Shown piece after piece: positions 50,686 to 60,923 of a stretch of DNA of 64,000 bases. The notes beneath the pieces were generated by a model, which had not been told where the DNA came from, did no database searches, and worked only from the letters and a program-made list of their open reading frames with translations. The DNA comes from Flavobacteriales bacterium (GTDB taxonomy: Bacteria; Bacteroidota; Bacteroidia; Flavobacteriales_F; PHOS-HE28): the NCBI GenBank assembly GCA_016704485.1, contig JADJAA010000001.1:248001-312000 (forward strand). Reading direction: 5' to 3'. A program made the position numbers and the translations under genes. The first letter of the stretch is position 1, and every line of letters starts with the position of its first letter.

Positions 50686-51156
50686 TCAGCGCGTTATTTC
50701 CAGCACTTCGAATTTCGTGCCTCCGGTCGGTGTGATAACTTCCGCAGTCTCCCCTACACTTTTTCCAAGCAGGCCCTTACCGATCGGAGAGGTTACGCTG
50801 ATCTTGCCCAACTTAATATCCGCTTCACTTTCCGCGACCAGCGTAAAACTTCGCTCTTTGTCACTGCCCAACTGTTTCACCCTTACAGTGGTATGAATGA
50901 ACGCCTTGCTTGTATCCAATTGATCGGGATCGATCACACGGGCATTTGCCACCACTTCTTCCATTTTCGCGATGCGTGCTTCCAACATGCCTTGATCCTC
51001 CTTTGCCGCGTGGTACTCCGCGTTCTCGCTCAGATCACCTTTATCTCTTGCATCGGCGATCTGCTGGCTAAGATGCGGCCGTTCCACTGAACGCAAATGG
51101 TTCAGTTCATCCAACAGCTTCTTATAGCCTTCTTCCGTATAGTATGCCGTGCTCAT
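50686..51156 (-). CDS. greA: Transcription elongation factor GreA
   Basis: Factor that enters the RNA polymerase secondary channel and stimulates cleavage of backtracked RNA. Seen: the N-terminal coiled coil (YTEEGYKKLLDELNHLRSVE); the tip with acidic residues in GDLSENAEYHAAKEDQG (the Asp and Glu that coordinate Mg2+); and the C-terminal domain KISVTSPIGKGLLGKSVGE. The 156-residue length matches. The first gene of a greA-HIT pair, with a -7 element and a leader hairpin upstream. Confidence 0.96.
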   Translation of the reverse strand: MSTAYYTEEGYKKLLDELNHLRSVERPHLSQQIADARDKGDLSENAEYHAAKEDQGMLEARIAKMEEVVANARVIDPDQLDTSKAFIHTTVRVKQLGSDKERSFTLVAESEADIKLGKISVTSPIGKGLLGKSVGETAEVITPTGGTKFEVLEITR

Positions 51157-51193
51157 GTGCTATGCGTATTTTATACAACGACTTTCACGATGG

Positions 51194-51238
51194 GGTTCAT
51201 GCAGTTTCGGAAATGCATGAACCATGGTAACAAATATA
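51194..51238 (-). promoter_or_regulatory. greA promoter element and leader hairpin
   Basis: TATATTTG at 51231-51238 on the minus strand is a full TAnnTTTG match, and overlaps the tail of the preceding terminator. In the leader, GGTTCATGCA (51194-51203) and TGCATGAACC (51214-51223) form a 10-bp hairpin, about 40 bases before the greA ATG. Confidence 0.55.
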
Positions 51239-51265
51239 GAAGAGGACCCCGAGAGGTCCTCTTCA
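51238..51265 (-). terminator. Terminator after the PorV/PorQ-like gene
   Basis: GAAGAGGACC and GGTCCTCTTC form a 10-bp stem around TCTCGG on the minus strand, followed by TATATTTGTT. It closes the three-gene surface operon. Confidence 0.75.
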
Positions 51266-51283
51266 TTACTTCTTGAAATGAGC

Positions 51284-52345
51284 TCACATCGCGATCCGAA
51301 TACCAATGCTATGTACCCCTGAGAACGGATTGGTCGTACGGTAACCGTAGTCCAATGCGATAGAGGATTTCTTCTCCTCGCCGAACGGGAAGTCGACGCT
51401 AAGCCCACCACTTGGTCCAGTAAATACCGTTGTACGATCCGTATCGCTAGTAATACCTTCCTCATAAAGGAACCCGCCCCGCAGATGGAATATTTTCTTG
51501 AATGCATATTCGATCCCGAACACCCCTTGGTCCTTCGTAAAGGAATTGGAGGTGAACGTAGCAGCAAAGGATACACGATGCATTTCGCCCATGTTCAGAT
51601 CATACGCCGCACCGATGTTCAGCATAGAAGGAATTTCGAAGTCCGCTGAGCGCTGTTCCAATGTCAACTGATCGCTGCCTTGCACCAATAGACCTTGTAC
51701 GGCAAGACCATCACCTTTAAAGGCCATTGCCGGGCCAACGTTCTTAAGCGCAATACCAAAATGAACGTTGTCCGTAGGACCAGTAACATAATGAATACCG
51801 GCATCGAAGCAAACTCCTGATGTTCGCACATTCGCGATGGATTCACTGACCATCCGTACCAATATCCCTCCATGAATGCTGTTGGAGAAGCTCTTCGCAT
51901 AGGACAGACCGATGTTGGCCATTGTAGGTCGGAATGTTCCAAGACCACCTTCCGGAGAATCGTAGGTCCGAACATCGATCTCACCGAACGACATCATGGT
52001 AGCCGTAAGCCCAAGTACACCTGAGGCACCCAGCTTCTGGCCTAATCCAATGCTATTGATCTTCACTCCGGAACCTTCCAACCACCGTGTGTTCGTGAAC
52101 AGGACCTCTGTCTTGTTCACCATGGCAAGTCCTGCGACATTGCCATACATGGCTTCTACGCCTCGTATGGATGCGGAATTCGCCAAGCCCCAGCCAGCGG
52201 AACGCGCCCATGGGTTGATCAGCAACTGTGTGGCTCCTGCTGCACCTGCGCGATCCGGATTACCCGCCATAGCAGGTATACTGGAAAGTACTGCGATCAA
52301 GCCTACAAAAGCAGAGGACCGTTTAATAATTCGCTTCATGTCCAT
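51284..52345 (-). CDS. PorV/PorQ-family outer-membrane protein
   Basis: 353-residue predicted outer-membrane beta-barrel with a signal peptide (RSSAFVGLIAVLSSIPAMAG). The family pattern is clear: RAGAAGATQLLINPWARSAG, ASIRGVEAMYGNVAGLA (the NPAG-type block) and repeated amphipathic strands ending in GVHSIGIRIAM. PorV shuttles T9SS cargo to the cell-surface attachment complex, and PorQ is a related component. This copy is the last gene of an operon with a large secreted protein and a TonB receptor, 18 bases after the former. It may serve that cargo alone; this is inference. Confidence 0.85.
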   Translation of the reverse strand: MDMKRIIKRSSAFVGLIAVLSSIPAMAGNPDRAGAAGATQLLINPWARSAGWGLANSASIRGVEAMYGNVAGLAMVNKTEVLFTNTRWLEGSGVKINSIGLGQKLGASGVLGLTATMMSFGEIDVRTYDSPEGGLGTFRPTMANIGLSYAKSFSNSIHGGILVRMVSESIANVRTSGVCFDAGIHYVTGPTDNVHFGIALKNVGPAMAFKGDGLAVQGLLVQGSDQLTLEQRSADFEIPSMLNIGAAYDLNMGEMHRVSFAATFTSNSFTKDQGVFGIEYAFKKIFHLRGGFLYEEGITSDTDRTTVFTGPSGGLSVDFPFGEEKKSSIALDYGYRTTNPFSGVHSIGIRIAM

Positions 52346-52364
52346 TTATTATTGCGTCGTCAGC

Positions 52365-55300
52365 TTAGAAATTCTGTAGATCCAGTGGGCGTAGTGCACC
52401 GAACCACCTCAATACGGTTTCACCTACACCCGGAACATCAATATGGCAGATGTATACTCCACCGGCGATCGGAATATTGGTACTGTTCTTCAGGGCCCAA
52501 GCCAAGTAAGTCAGATCATTGGACTTTTTGAACTTACGCACCAGCGTACCGCCAACGTTGTAGATGGAGATCGTACATTCTTCAGGTAGATTGATGAACT
52601 TCACACGATTGTCCAACCGTGTGGTCTCATAACCGCTGAAACCATAATACGGATTCGGAACAATACCGATGATGTCCAACGTTTCGTTCGCTGTCTCATC
52701 ATCGCTGAGTGTAACCGCGTAATCACCGCTACCGAATTTGTACAACGGTAACCCATTGTTCAGTGGTGTTTGGATCGGATCACCGACCGCCCCCGGATAT
52801 TGAACAAATGCGTTGTACGGTTTTGCCACGCTCAGTACAATATTGACATCAGTCGCCATATGAGCGAAGCTTGCATTGCGTATTGCGCTACCGACCCAAG
52901 CTACGCCACGGTAAAGGTTGATCAGATCAGCAGTTCCGCCGCTAGCGGCAAGTCCATACATGAATTGCGCTTCATCGTAGGATGGTACGCGACCCTGATT
53001 GCCGGTAAGCCTGCGATCGTTCTTATACACATAGATCCAATGGCTACCACCGAATGTTGGGTCACCGGAGTTTGTAAAAATATCCGTTCCAGGGTTCCAG
53101 ATCATATCCTGACCGATGGCACCTCCCCAGAAACTATTCTCACCGAAGGCAAGGTTCAATCGCTCACCGGTCTCCAGTTCAACCGCATAGCCTGGGAACC
53201 AGCCCGCACCGGTTGGTTGGGTACCGTTCAAGGTTGCCTCCGCTTCGTTGCAACCAGGGGTGCCGCTCATACGGCCTTCTTTGTCCACGCTTGGTGAACT
53301 ACGAAGTCCAAGTTTCTGCGCACCACCCATTGACAACGACGTATTCGCTTCTTCTTCAACGACCATACAGCGTGACCACTTGCTCTTATCCGAAGTAATG
53401 ATCACTTGAATACTTGGTGTCTCAGAGATCTTTGATGGTGTTTGCGTAGAGCTACCTAGACTTCCAGCTCTTCCCGGCTGGAAATCGTCAATACCGGCAA
53501 GGGTCCACGGAGCCCATGTTCCACCAAGAATACTCTCGTAGATCTGATTATTGTCCTTGTTCAAACGGTCATTGTAGATCGGGAAGTCCTCGTCTGCCGT
53601 AAGCCCGGATAAGATCCAATTCACCGGGTTATTGATGCCTTCTCCATCAGGTATACCCTGTAGCCAAGGTTTCGATTGATCCGCAAATGTCATAGTACCA
53701 TTACCAACGGGTAAAGTGGACAAGAACTCAGGACCCTGTGCCGTTGAGTTGTAGAACGTTTGCCCAATGCTCACCGAAATTCCCCAATCCAATAACAACT
53801 GCTCGTAATTGAGGTCTATGGTACGATCACTGGGGACGGTTTCTACACCGTCATCATCTGTTTTGGTGATGTACCAGTAGGCATCATTCAGATCACCCGG
53901 GGTAACGCTATCCTGCATCCATACCTCAAACTCCGCTTTTGGCACGGCAAGTGGATCGATCACACGCACGGCAATAGGGCCTGCACCCGGCTTGTAGCTC
54001 AACTCTCCAACGCGACCGCTTGGGCTGGACGCAATGGCATCCAAGCTGCTCTGTTCCAACTCCAATCGCAGACCACCGTTTCCTTGCCCTTCCAGGCGAG
54101 TAACCGGCATAAGGTCACCGAAGTTCGAATGTTGTACGGTTCCTCCACTTTCAGGTGATGGTTTATGCGGAATTCCGACATATGAACGGATGGACCCGAA
54201 CGCTGCTTTACGACCCGCAACATAGGGCTTGCTTTGGCCGGTACCTGCACCAATGTTGTAATCTTCATAGTTATTATAGCCGTATGCAATGGCCAAGTAG
54301 TAATACGACTTGAAATTCACCAAAGCAGGGTTCCCTTGGGCAAATTTGTCCTCCACAATACGGATCGCGTGAACAACACCATTGTCCGCACCATTGACCT
54401 GTTGGGTAGGAACAGCCTGTTGCACAACATCACTATAGGTGTAGTTGATCAATTGCCCAATGCTATCCTTAATGTCACCTTGATAGACCAACCGTGCAAG
54501 GTTAATATCACCCAGGTCCGAAACACTGATGGTATTATCTCTCAACTGATACACTTTGTACCCTTGGAACGTATAGGTACGATCATAAAGGCCATTCGGA
54601 CCGCTCTCCGGAATGACCGGATCAAGTTCCTCATAGGTCTCACTTTCGTTGTTGCTTCCTACTGGATTCACCAAATAAAGGATCAATTCACGGTCCAATT
54701 CCTGGATCGCTAGATCGGGCGCATCCGGACCATCAAGGATCTTGAAACAGTTATCGAACAAAGCCTGTGCTTTATCATCTGCAACGCGTAGCGGAATTAC
54801 ACTGGCCGCAGCACCTCCGGAAGCCGCACGGGCATAAACAACTCCAACGGTAACGTTATTGTACGCACCAGGTTCCAATGTGAACGGACCAGCGCTCTGA
54901 ACAAAACGACGATCGGGAAGTGCTGGCGTTGGGGCGGTCTCCCGCCAATCGGGCTGTGGCACACAATCCGTGCCCCAACCTACTACATCCGTATCCCAAG
55001 GGAACATGTAATAGCAACGGATGGCATTCGGATCCTCTGAATATCCATTCCCTCCATAACTCTGAGGCCGACCATTCTTCCAAATACTCCGCAGATAGTT
55101 GTACCAATGTGAAGCGTTACTTGGATCGGTCAGGTTCGAGTTACCCTCACGGTTGAAGTAGATGAACGCACGCATACCGAATCGTTCGTTGTCTATCACA
55201 TCATCACCATAGCCGATACCGAGACCCTTGTATGGAATACCATGTTGATCGCGTGCGATAATGCAATCAACGAACTCACCTGTATTCTCCGGCCCTGGAT

Positions 55301-56480
55301 TATCCACGTTGTCATCATCCTGATAGGGCCCTTCGAAAAAGTCAACTCCAATTGCCGGTGGCTGAGCTCCATAACCGATACTGCTACCACCTTGGCATGT
55401 TTCATCATTGTCATCCCAATTATAGGCAAAACCTAAACCACGTTGTACATCACAACCTACGAAGTCATCATCCGGGCAACCGAGGTCCGGATCAATAAAG
55501 TGACCGAAATAGGTATTGGTCAAGGTCTGAGAACCTTGGTTGATCACCGTATAGTTGATGAAGGTCATGTTATTGATCTCATCATTGCTATTGAACGAGA
55601 AGGCCTGTGCGCGCACTTCAAGACCGATCGGTTCGCCGTTGGTCTCCGTGTGGGCGTCTCCTTTATCATTGAAGATCCAGTAGATATTATTATCTCCGAA
55701 GAGTGCTACAGGTTCATCGCGATCCTTGTTCTTGCAATCCTCAACCGTGGTATTGAATCCATAATCCGGATAATCACCTGCATACGGGTCATAGAACCCA
55801 TCTCCATCCGAATCTATGAACGGGGCCAAATAAAGGTCTTGTCCTGCACTGGGGTTACCATTGGCCGGCCAATCGACAAAAGCAGTTGGAATGGAGTATC
55901 CATCAGGGAAGAGCTCCTCAATATCACAATCGGGATCATTGGAGCAATTAAAGTATTGCAGGTGTGTTTCCGCCATTGCACGGCTTGTGACATAGAACCG
56001 ATCGTACTCAAGACAAACCTCGGGGGTAACCGTAGCAGCACCATCATTCGTAAGCGGTCCCGGCCAGAAGTCGTTACCATTCTGACGGTATTCTACAGCC
56101 GCGATCTTCAATTGTCCTGTAGAAGAGATCCCTCCCATCCAGAGCGCACCAGCGAAGATCGCATTCGGACCGCTGAAATCATCAGTCTTCGGAACCTCAT
56201 AGCCAGAACGCGAGTTGCCCGCTCGGCGTTCCCACATGTTTCCGCCGTTCTCGATCACCGCCCTAACGTTGTTGAACGCCAACTGTGTAACCTGAGAAGC
56301 AGGCGAACACGCTGCCGCCTTTGCCACTAATGCAGGACCGGAATGTGTTGTCATTCCACCGGTAGGCGGAGGGTTCTTTGCAGAGGCGGTGAGGCCAATG
56401 CACGCGGCTAAGCTCAGTGCGAAGGTTCTGGTAGGAATTGCGCTGGTAAAGCCTTTCATGATCTGTGCTCTTTTATTCAT
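52365..56480 (-). CDS. Giant exported surface protein (1371 residues)
   Basis: Exported protein encoded between a TonB receptor and a PorV-like barrel. The start is at 56480, where TGATG couples it to the receptor stop; a second in-frame ATG at 56459 precedes the signal peptide (TFALSLAACIGLTASA) more directly. Seen: a calcium-binding-type DSDGDGFYDPY stretch near residue 225, beta-sandwich regions rich in Asn, Gly, Asp and Tyr, several Cys, and a C-terminal segment with IGIVPNPYYGFSGYE and NLPEECTISIYNVGGTLVR that looks like a T9SS/FlgD-like sorting domain. No enzyme motif was found. It could be a binding or scaffold protein. Confidence 0.75.
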   Translation of the reverse strand: MNKRAQIMKGFTSAIPTRTFALSLAACIGLTASAKNPPPTGGMTTHSGPALVAKAAACSPASQVTQLAFNNVRAVIENGGNMWERRAGNSRSGYEVPKTDDFSGPNAIFAGALWMGGISSTGQLKIAAVEYRQNGNDFWPGPLTNDGAATVTPEVCLEYDRFYVTSRAMAETHLQYFNCSNDPDCDIEELFPDGYSIPTAFVDWPANGNPSAGQDLYLAPFIDSDGDGFYDPYAGDYPDYGFNTTVEDCKNKDRDEPVALFGDNNIYWIFNDKGDAHTETNGEPIGLEVRAQAFSFNSNDEINNMTFINYTVINQGSQTLTNTYFGHFIDPDLGCPDDDFVGCDVQRGLGFAYNWDDNDETCQGGSSIGYGAQPPAIGVDFFEGPYQDDDNVDNPGPENTGEFVDCIIARDQHGIPYKGLGIGYGDDVIDNERFGMRAFIYFNREGNSNLTDPSNASHWYNYLRSIWKNGRPQSYGGNGYSEDPNAIRCYYMFPWDTDVVGWGTDCVPQPDWRETAPTPALPDRRFVQSAGPFTLEPGAYNNVTVGVVYARAASGGAAASVIPLRVADDKAQALFDNCFKILDGPDAPDLAIQELDRELILYLVNPVGSNNESETYEELDPVIPESGPNGLYDRTYTFQGYKVYQLRDNTISVSDLGDINLARLVYQGDIKDSIGQLINYTYSDVVQQAVPTQQVNGADNGVVHAIRIVEDKFAQGNPALVNFKSYYYLAIAYGYNNYEDYNIGAGTGQSKPYVAGRKAAFGSIRSYVGIPHKPSPESGGTVQHSNFGDLMPVTRLEGQGNGGLRLELEQSSLDAIASSPSGRVGELSYKPGAGPIAVRVIDPLAVPKAEFEVWMQDSVTPGDLNDAYWYITKTDDDGVETVPSDRTIDLNYEQLLLDWGISVSIGQTFYNSTAQGPEFLSTLPVGNGTMTFADQSKPWLQGIPDGEGINNPVNWILSGLTADEDFPIYNDRLNKDNNQIYESILGGTWAPWTLAGIDDFQPGRAGSLGSSTQTPSKISETPSIQVIITSDKSKWSRCMVVEEEANTSLSMGGAQKLGLRSSPSVDKEGRMSGTPGCNEAEATLNGTQPTGAGWFPGYAVELETGERLNLAFGENSFWGGAIGQDMIWNPGTDIFTNSGDPTFGGSHWIYVYKNDRRLTGNQGRVPSYDEAQFMYGLAASGGTADLINLYRGVAWVGSAIRNASFAHMATDVNIVLSVAKPYNAFVQYPGAVGDPIQTPLNNGLPLYKFGSGDYAVTLSDDETANETLDIIGIVPNPYYGFSGYETTRLDNRVKFINLPEECTISIYNVGGTLVRKFKKSNDLTYLAWALKNSTNIPIAGGVYICHIDVPGVGETVLRWFGALRPLDLQNF

Positions 56481-59400
56481 CAGAAATCGAAACGTACCCC
56501 GAGACGAATGGTGCGGGGAGCACCGTAATTTCCTGGATCGTTCACTTTTATCGCATACAGATCACGGAATGCATCCGGGTCGATCTGTGAACGGTCTGTA
56601 AGTTGTTCGATGTAACCATCATTATTCGGTGAACCCGTATACCGGAATACATCCGTGATGTTCTGGGTGTTGAAGACATTGGTAACCACCAAGTAGACGT
56701 TCAAACTCATCTTCTTGACCTTGTCCCCTTCCTTACCACCGAATTGCACGTCAAAATTTCGATCCAACTGCATATCCGTGGAGAATTGCCAAGGCAAGCG
56801 TGAGCCGTTCAACTTACCGTCCAAGCGGTAGTTGGTGTTGCCTGCGCCTTCATTAACAACCTGGCTACTACCACTGTATGGTGTACCGCTGCCCAGTACG
56901 ATCGCTGTGTTGAGACCTGTGTTGCTAAAGATCGGTTTACCGAATAGCATAGGACCGTTGTAGTCCTTCCCGGAACCATAGCGGTAATCCATGTTCAACG
57001 TGATACGATGGCGCTGATCAAAATCCAATGGGGAAATAGTTCGCAGATTTGCCTGTCCGCTATTGATCACGGCCAATCCGCTCCGTGGTCCGGAACCCGT
57101 ACCATCGGCGAATTGCAAGGTATACGTGGCGCGCATCGAAATATTCCCTGTGCGTCGAAGATCGAAGGCAGCGCTGAACCCTTTTACCGTACCAAAGTCA
57201 ATATTGTCATAAGAACGATAACTACGCGGCCATGCATTGTTGCGATTAACGATCTGGATCTGATCGCGAAGTTCACGATAGAACGCTGACAATTTCAACG
57301 ACGACGATTTGCTCAATACTTGCTGGAATCCCAGTTCGTAGTCGATCGTTTTGGTCGGCTTCAGGTTCGGATTATTGAGTTCATTCAATGATGTCTCATA
57401 ATACGCATATTCAGCGAGGTCCCCTCGGGAATAGATCGCATTCGGACGTTGCACCAATACGTCATAGTGGGCAAAGAAAACGGCTTCATCCGAGATCGGG
57501 AATGAGAAAGCGATACGCGGCATCACATTCACCGCAGGTGTGTAATCACTGAATGCTTTCTTGCTCAATTTTGAACCATCCAGATCTCCCGCAAGGCCTT
57601 TCTCTATCAAATATGGATGGATCTCCCCCGCTTCCTGAACCGAGCTACCTCCATCATTCAATTCAACTCCAGTAGCACTGTACCAGGTATCACCATCACG
57701 GTAACCTTTGATGGTGATCGCATTCGATTCATCATTCACATACACGACGAAATCATCACCGATATTGCTCGGACGATCGGCCAATTGATTCGCAATGTCC
57801 TGGTCAGGAACCACTGATCCCGCAGTGTATGCTTCCTGCATCAAATAAGGGTCGGTCAATACGTTCTGGTTGGCATCATAACGATCAACACGCACACCAA
57901 CGTTAAAAATGATGTCATCAAAAGCGAACTTGTCCATCAGATAACCAGCGATGTAGATCGGCTGGAACGGTGCTTGCAGTCGTGTGAAATTGCCTTTCTC
58001 ATCCTTTGCGGTAAAGAAGCTGTCGAAACTTGGCTTGGAGGTCAGGCGATTACCAACGTGGTCATAACCTGCATAATTCACCAAATTGTTACCGTTGTTG
58101 ATCAACTCATCCGCAGAGAACATATCCAACGAAAATGCACTAGGATCCAATGCATCCACATTGATGAAGTCCGAACCGTTCGGATCCAAGCCCAACGAGG
58201 TTCTCAAATTGCGATCGAAATTCCGCTGATCGGAGCCAACGAGTGGTGAGAAAACGTAGAATGGTAACGGGCTGAATGGTATCTGGAAGATAGCAGTTGG
58301 AGTCTCGGTCTCATACTCCGAAGTATGGAAGTTAGCCAGCGCACGTGCACGGGTCCACAGACCAATCGGTGCAAGATCATAACGGCGCTGGGTCAATTGC
58401 TCATACTCCACACCAACACTTACCGCATGGTCACCTATATCCGCACTTCCGAGCGCTGTAAATCGGATCTGATCACTTTGGCGCTTGCGGAATTCCGCCC
58501 CATTCGGATCATCAACGAATCCGATATTGTTCCAGAGACCATATAGGTCACGTGGACGTAAGCCGTTCCAAATAACACCACGCCCTTGGGTTTCCGCAAA
58601 ATTATTGTAGTACCCAACATAGTTCGGATCCTCAGGTGCACCTGGAGCACTGAAAAGGTCGCCTATAGGAAACTGCTCATGGGGTAATGCATTGAAATAG
58701 AAATTATTAATGGAGGCAAGGTCCGGATTCTGGGTGCCAGGGGTGAACGACACCAAGGTATCGCGCATTCCTACATTATTCCACCGCGCATTCAGAAAAT
58801 CCAACTCGTACTGTGGAGCACTGTAAATATCGAACTTGCCCACATAGCCATAATCGAACAGGTTCTTACCGTGTACAAAGTCCTCCACGTTATTCTGATA
58901 ACGCGAGTAATCCAATTGAAGGCTGTAGTAAGCGTTCTGGATGGTCGCTTTCTTCTCCTCCTCATCCGTACGGTTCACGAAGCGTTGAGTGAATTTAATG
59001 AATCCTCTGTAAGTACTCTCCTTGGTACGATAATTATTCTCCGCATTCAACAATGCATTCTTACGGTTATAATTCTGACGGTTACCGTAATCCATCGAAC
59101 CACCCATGGTCAGCGTGATCGTTGGCGACGTTGTGATATCGATCTTACCCGAAGCCAGATACTTTGTCTCACCCGCGTTCTGACGTGTCTTAATGCTCTC
59201 TATATCACCTGTACGCAAGTAATCGCTGGCGTAGGTCATTGTAAAATCATCTCCTCCCGTTGAGACCAGTCGAGCGGGATTCTCCAAAAAGTCTGCACGT
59301 AAGGACGGTTTCACACGCACGTCGCCTAAATACGATGGAGAGGGATCAACAATATTGCTGTACTGTCCGCTCAGGAAGAACCCGATCAACGGCTTGTCCT

Positions 59401-60253
59401 TATTACCCAAACTATCCTTCTTGAATAAAATGGGACCGAACAGAGAAGCTTCAACCTGGTTGAAGGCATATTTATCGAGACCAACAATATCCGTGATATC
59501 ATCTCCGACTTTGTATCCTGAAGTAAGGTATTCCAACCCACCGCTGAAGTTCCTGCTCGGACCACGCGTTGTGATATTAATGAGACCACCGGTAACGTCC
59601 CCATAGTTAGCAGGAACACCACCTGTAATTACTTGTACTTCCTCGATCGCGCTCTTTGGGAGACCAGTGCCTGCTCCAGCAGGAACTTTTACTCCATCAA
59701 TATAATAGTAGGTATTCTCGCCACGTGATCCGCGAATGCTGATCTCCCCATCAGTAGTACCGGCTGTGCTTGCTCCTGCAACGGATGTTGCAATGGAAGC
59801 AGCCGAACGACCCGGCATCTTTGCAATATCCTCACGTGTAACGGTTCCACCCGATGCACCACCATCCCGCTGGATCAATGGCACATTATATTCCACTACT
59901 TCGAACTCCACCAGTTCGATACCAGAGTTCAGCGTAATGTCCAAGAACGTGATCTGGTTACTGTTAATGACCACTCCGGTCTGGCGTGATGGTTGGTATC
60001 CCGTATAAGCGATGACCACATCATATGTACCCGGATCGATCGGTTTGATGAAGTAGTTTCCATCAAAATCCGTGGAGCCGCCGGTCACCTGAGTGCCACC
60101 ACGTTCTATGACCACACTAACGAACGGAAGTGGTTCCGAACTTTTCTTGTCTTTGACGGTTCCTTTTAAGCTACCAGCACCCACCTGAGCATTCACGGTG
60201 ACTGCGGCACATAAGGAAATTACTACGATAGAGAATAGTCTTCTCAACATCAA
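56480..60253 (-). CDS. TonB-dependent outer-membrane receptor
   Basis: 1257-residue receptor. Seen: a signal peptide (RLFSIVVISLCAAVTVNAQ); an N-terminal carboxypeptidase-regulatory-like domain (about 25-110, GTVKDKKSSEPLPFVSVVIE, DFDGNYFIKPIDPGTYDVVI); the plug (VTREDIAKMPGRSAASIATS, ISIRGSRGENTYYYIDG) with the TonB box-like region before it; and a long 22-strand barrel ending in GAPRTIRLGVRFDF. This is the usual layout for Bacteroidota importers of complex substrates. It lacks a SusD partner next door and is instead joined to a giant exported protein by TGATG. The substrate is not evident. Confidence 0.93.
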   Translation of the reverse strand: MMLRRLFSIVVISLCAAVTVNAQVGAGSLKGTVKDKKSSEPLPFVSVVIERGGTQVTGGSTDFDGNYFIKPIDPGTYDVVIAYTGYQPSRQTGVVINSNQITFLDITLNSGIELVEFEVVEYNVPLIQRDGGASGGTVTREDIAKMPGRSAASIATSVAGASTAGTTDGEISIRGSRGENTYYYIDGVKVPAGAGTGLPKSAIEEVQVITGGVPANYGDVTGGLINITTRGPSRNFSGGLEYLTSGYKVGDDITDIVGLDKYAFNQVEASLFGPILFKKDSLGNKDKPLIGFFLSGQYSNIVDPSPSYLGDVRVKPSLRADFLENPARLVSTGGDDFTMTYASDYLRTGDIESIKTRQNAGETKYLASGKIDITTSPTITLTMGGSMDYGNRQNYNRKNALLNAENNYRTKESTYRGFIKFTQRFVNRTDEEEKKATIQNAYYSLQLDYSRYQNNVEDFVHGKNLFDYGYVGKFDIYSAPQYELDFLNARWNNVGMRDTLVSFTPGTQNPDLASINNFYFNALPHEQFPIGDLFSAPGAPEDPNYVGYYNNFAETQGRGVIWNGLRPRDLYGLWNNIGFVDDPNGAEFRKRQSDQIRFTALGSADIGDHAVSVGVEYEQLTQRRYDLAPIGLWTRARALANFHTSEYETETPTAIFQIPFSPLPFYVFSPLVGSDQRNFDRNLRTSLGLDPNGSDFINVDALDPSAFSLDMFSADELINNGNNLVNYAGYDHVGNRLTSKPSFDSFFTAKDEKGNFTRLQAPFQPIYIAGYLMDKFAFDDIIFNVGVRVDRYDANQNVLTDPYLMQEAYTAGSVVPDQDIANQLADRPSNIGDDFVVYVNDESNAITIKGYRDGDTWYSATGVELNDGGSSVQEAGEIHPYLIEKGLAGDLDGSKLSKKAFSDYTPAVNVMPRIAFSFPISDEAVFFAHYDVLVQRPNAIYSRGDLAEYAYYETSLNELNNPNLKPTKTIDYELGFQQVLSKSSSLKLSAFYRELRDQIQIVNRNNAWPRSYRSYDNIDFGTVKGFSAAFDLRRTGNISMRATYTLQFADGTGSGPRSGLAVINSGQANLRTISPLDFDQRHRITLNMDYRYGSGKDYNGPMLFGKPIFSNTGLNTAIVLGSGTPYSGSSQVVNEGAGNTNYRLDGKLNGSRLPWQFSTDMQLDRNFDVQFGGKEGDKVKKMSLNVYLVVTNVFNTQNITDVFRYTGSPNNDGYIEQLTDRSQIDPDAFRDLYAIKVNDPGNYGAPRTIRLGVRFDF

Positions 60254-60504
60254 CGGATGGTTTTACGTCTAACTGAACTGGACAACGAGGGGGCGCTAAT
60301 ATAGGAAGATCTCTTTTCGCCAAAACGTTCAAAGTTCGTTGTTCGCATTGCTTTTTTTCTATAAGGTGCAATAGATCAATTGGAGAAATCCGATCGGCAC
60401 ACCTTGTCCCGAGGTAAAGATATCACCGATCGTGTGTGTGATCCGTTCAAAATTCGGAGCGAAATATACAGGTCCAACGCAGCTTGCTCACACAGGCACC
60501 AATA

Positions 60505-60801
60505 CTACCTACGACCGAAAAGCCTTACGAAAAAGCCATCACGATGCCGATCCGAACCACTTCTATCCGCTCGTTTCGTATTCCGTTTCAATCTTTTTCT
60601 GACGTCCTTGCTCTGGATCTTAAGGTGGCGTTTTTTACCCTGCTTTTCTCGCTTAGCCTCAGCTTTTTTGTCTTTCACAGCTTTTTTCGCGAGGATCTTT
60701 TCCTGCTTCTTCTGGCTGATCCCGCCATCTTGTGCGTACGATGCAATAGGTACCACGAATAGCAGGGATAGGACGAGCAATGTGCGTATCAGTTTTCGCA
60801 T
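60505..60801 (-). CDS. Small basic exported protein
   Basis: 98 residues: a signal peptide (MRKLIRTLLVLSLLFVVPI, cleavage near SYAQ) and a mature part dominated by Lys and Arg (KKQEKILAKKAVKDKKAEAK onward), probably one long charged helix, ending in GFFVRLFGRR. Low-complexity basic proteins of this kind occur in Bacteroidota genomes and have no assigned role. They may bind nucleic acids or acidic surface polymers. The gene stands alone upstream of the receptor operon on the same strand. Confidence 0.65.
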   Translation of the reverse strand: MRKLIRTLLVLSLLFVVPIASYAQDGGISQKKQEKILAKKAVKDKKAEAKREKQGKKRHLKIQSKDVRKRLKRNTKRADRSGSDRHRDGFFVRLFGRR

Positions 60802-60894
60802 GATCCAGCAAAGATGATACCTACGAACTGAAAATCCGACGGACCAGCCTGGGTCGTTGAGGTGTGAGGAACGGCCACTGAGCTTATCATACGA

Positions 60895-60902
60895 TACCTT
60901 TG
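60895..60902 (+). promoter_or_regulatory. -7 element for the Rieske-like lipoprotein gene
   Basis: TACCTTTG, a full TAnnTTTG match, 22 bases before the ATG at 60924. Confidence 0.5.
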
Positions 60903-60923
60903 TATTTATTCGTTAGACCGTTC

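Noticed and set aside
55443..56330. Rightward frame of about 295 codons
   Set aside because: Antisense to the giant exported protein; composition (Ile/Arg/Val-rich) is a typical shadow.
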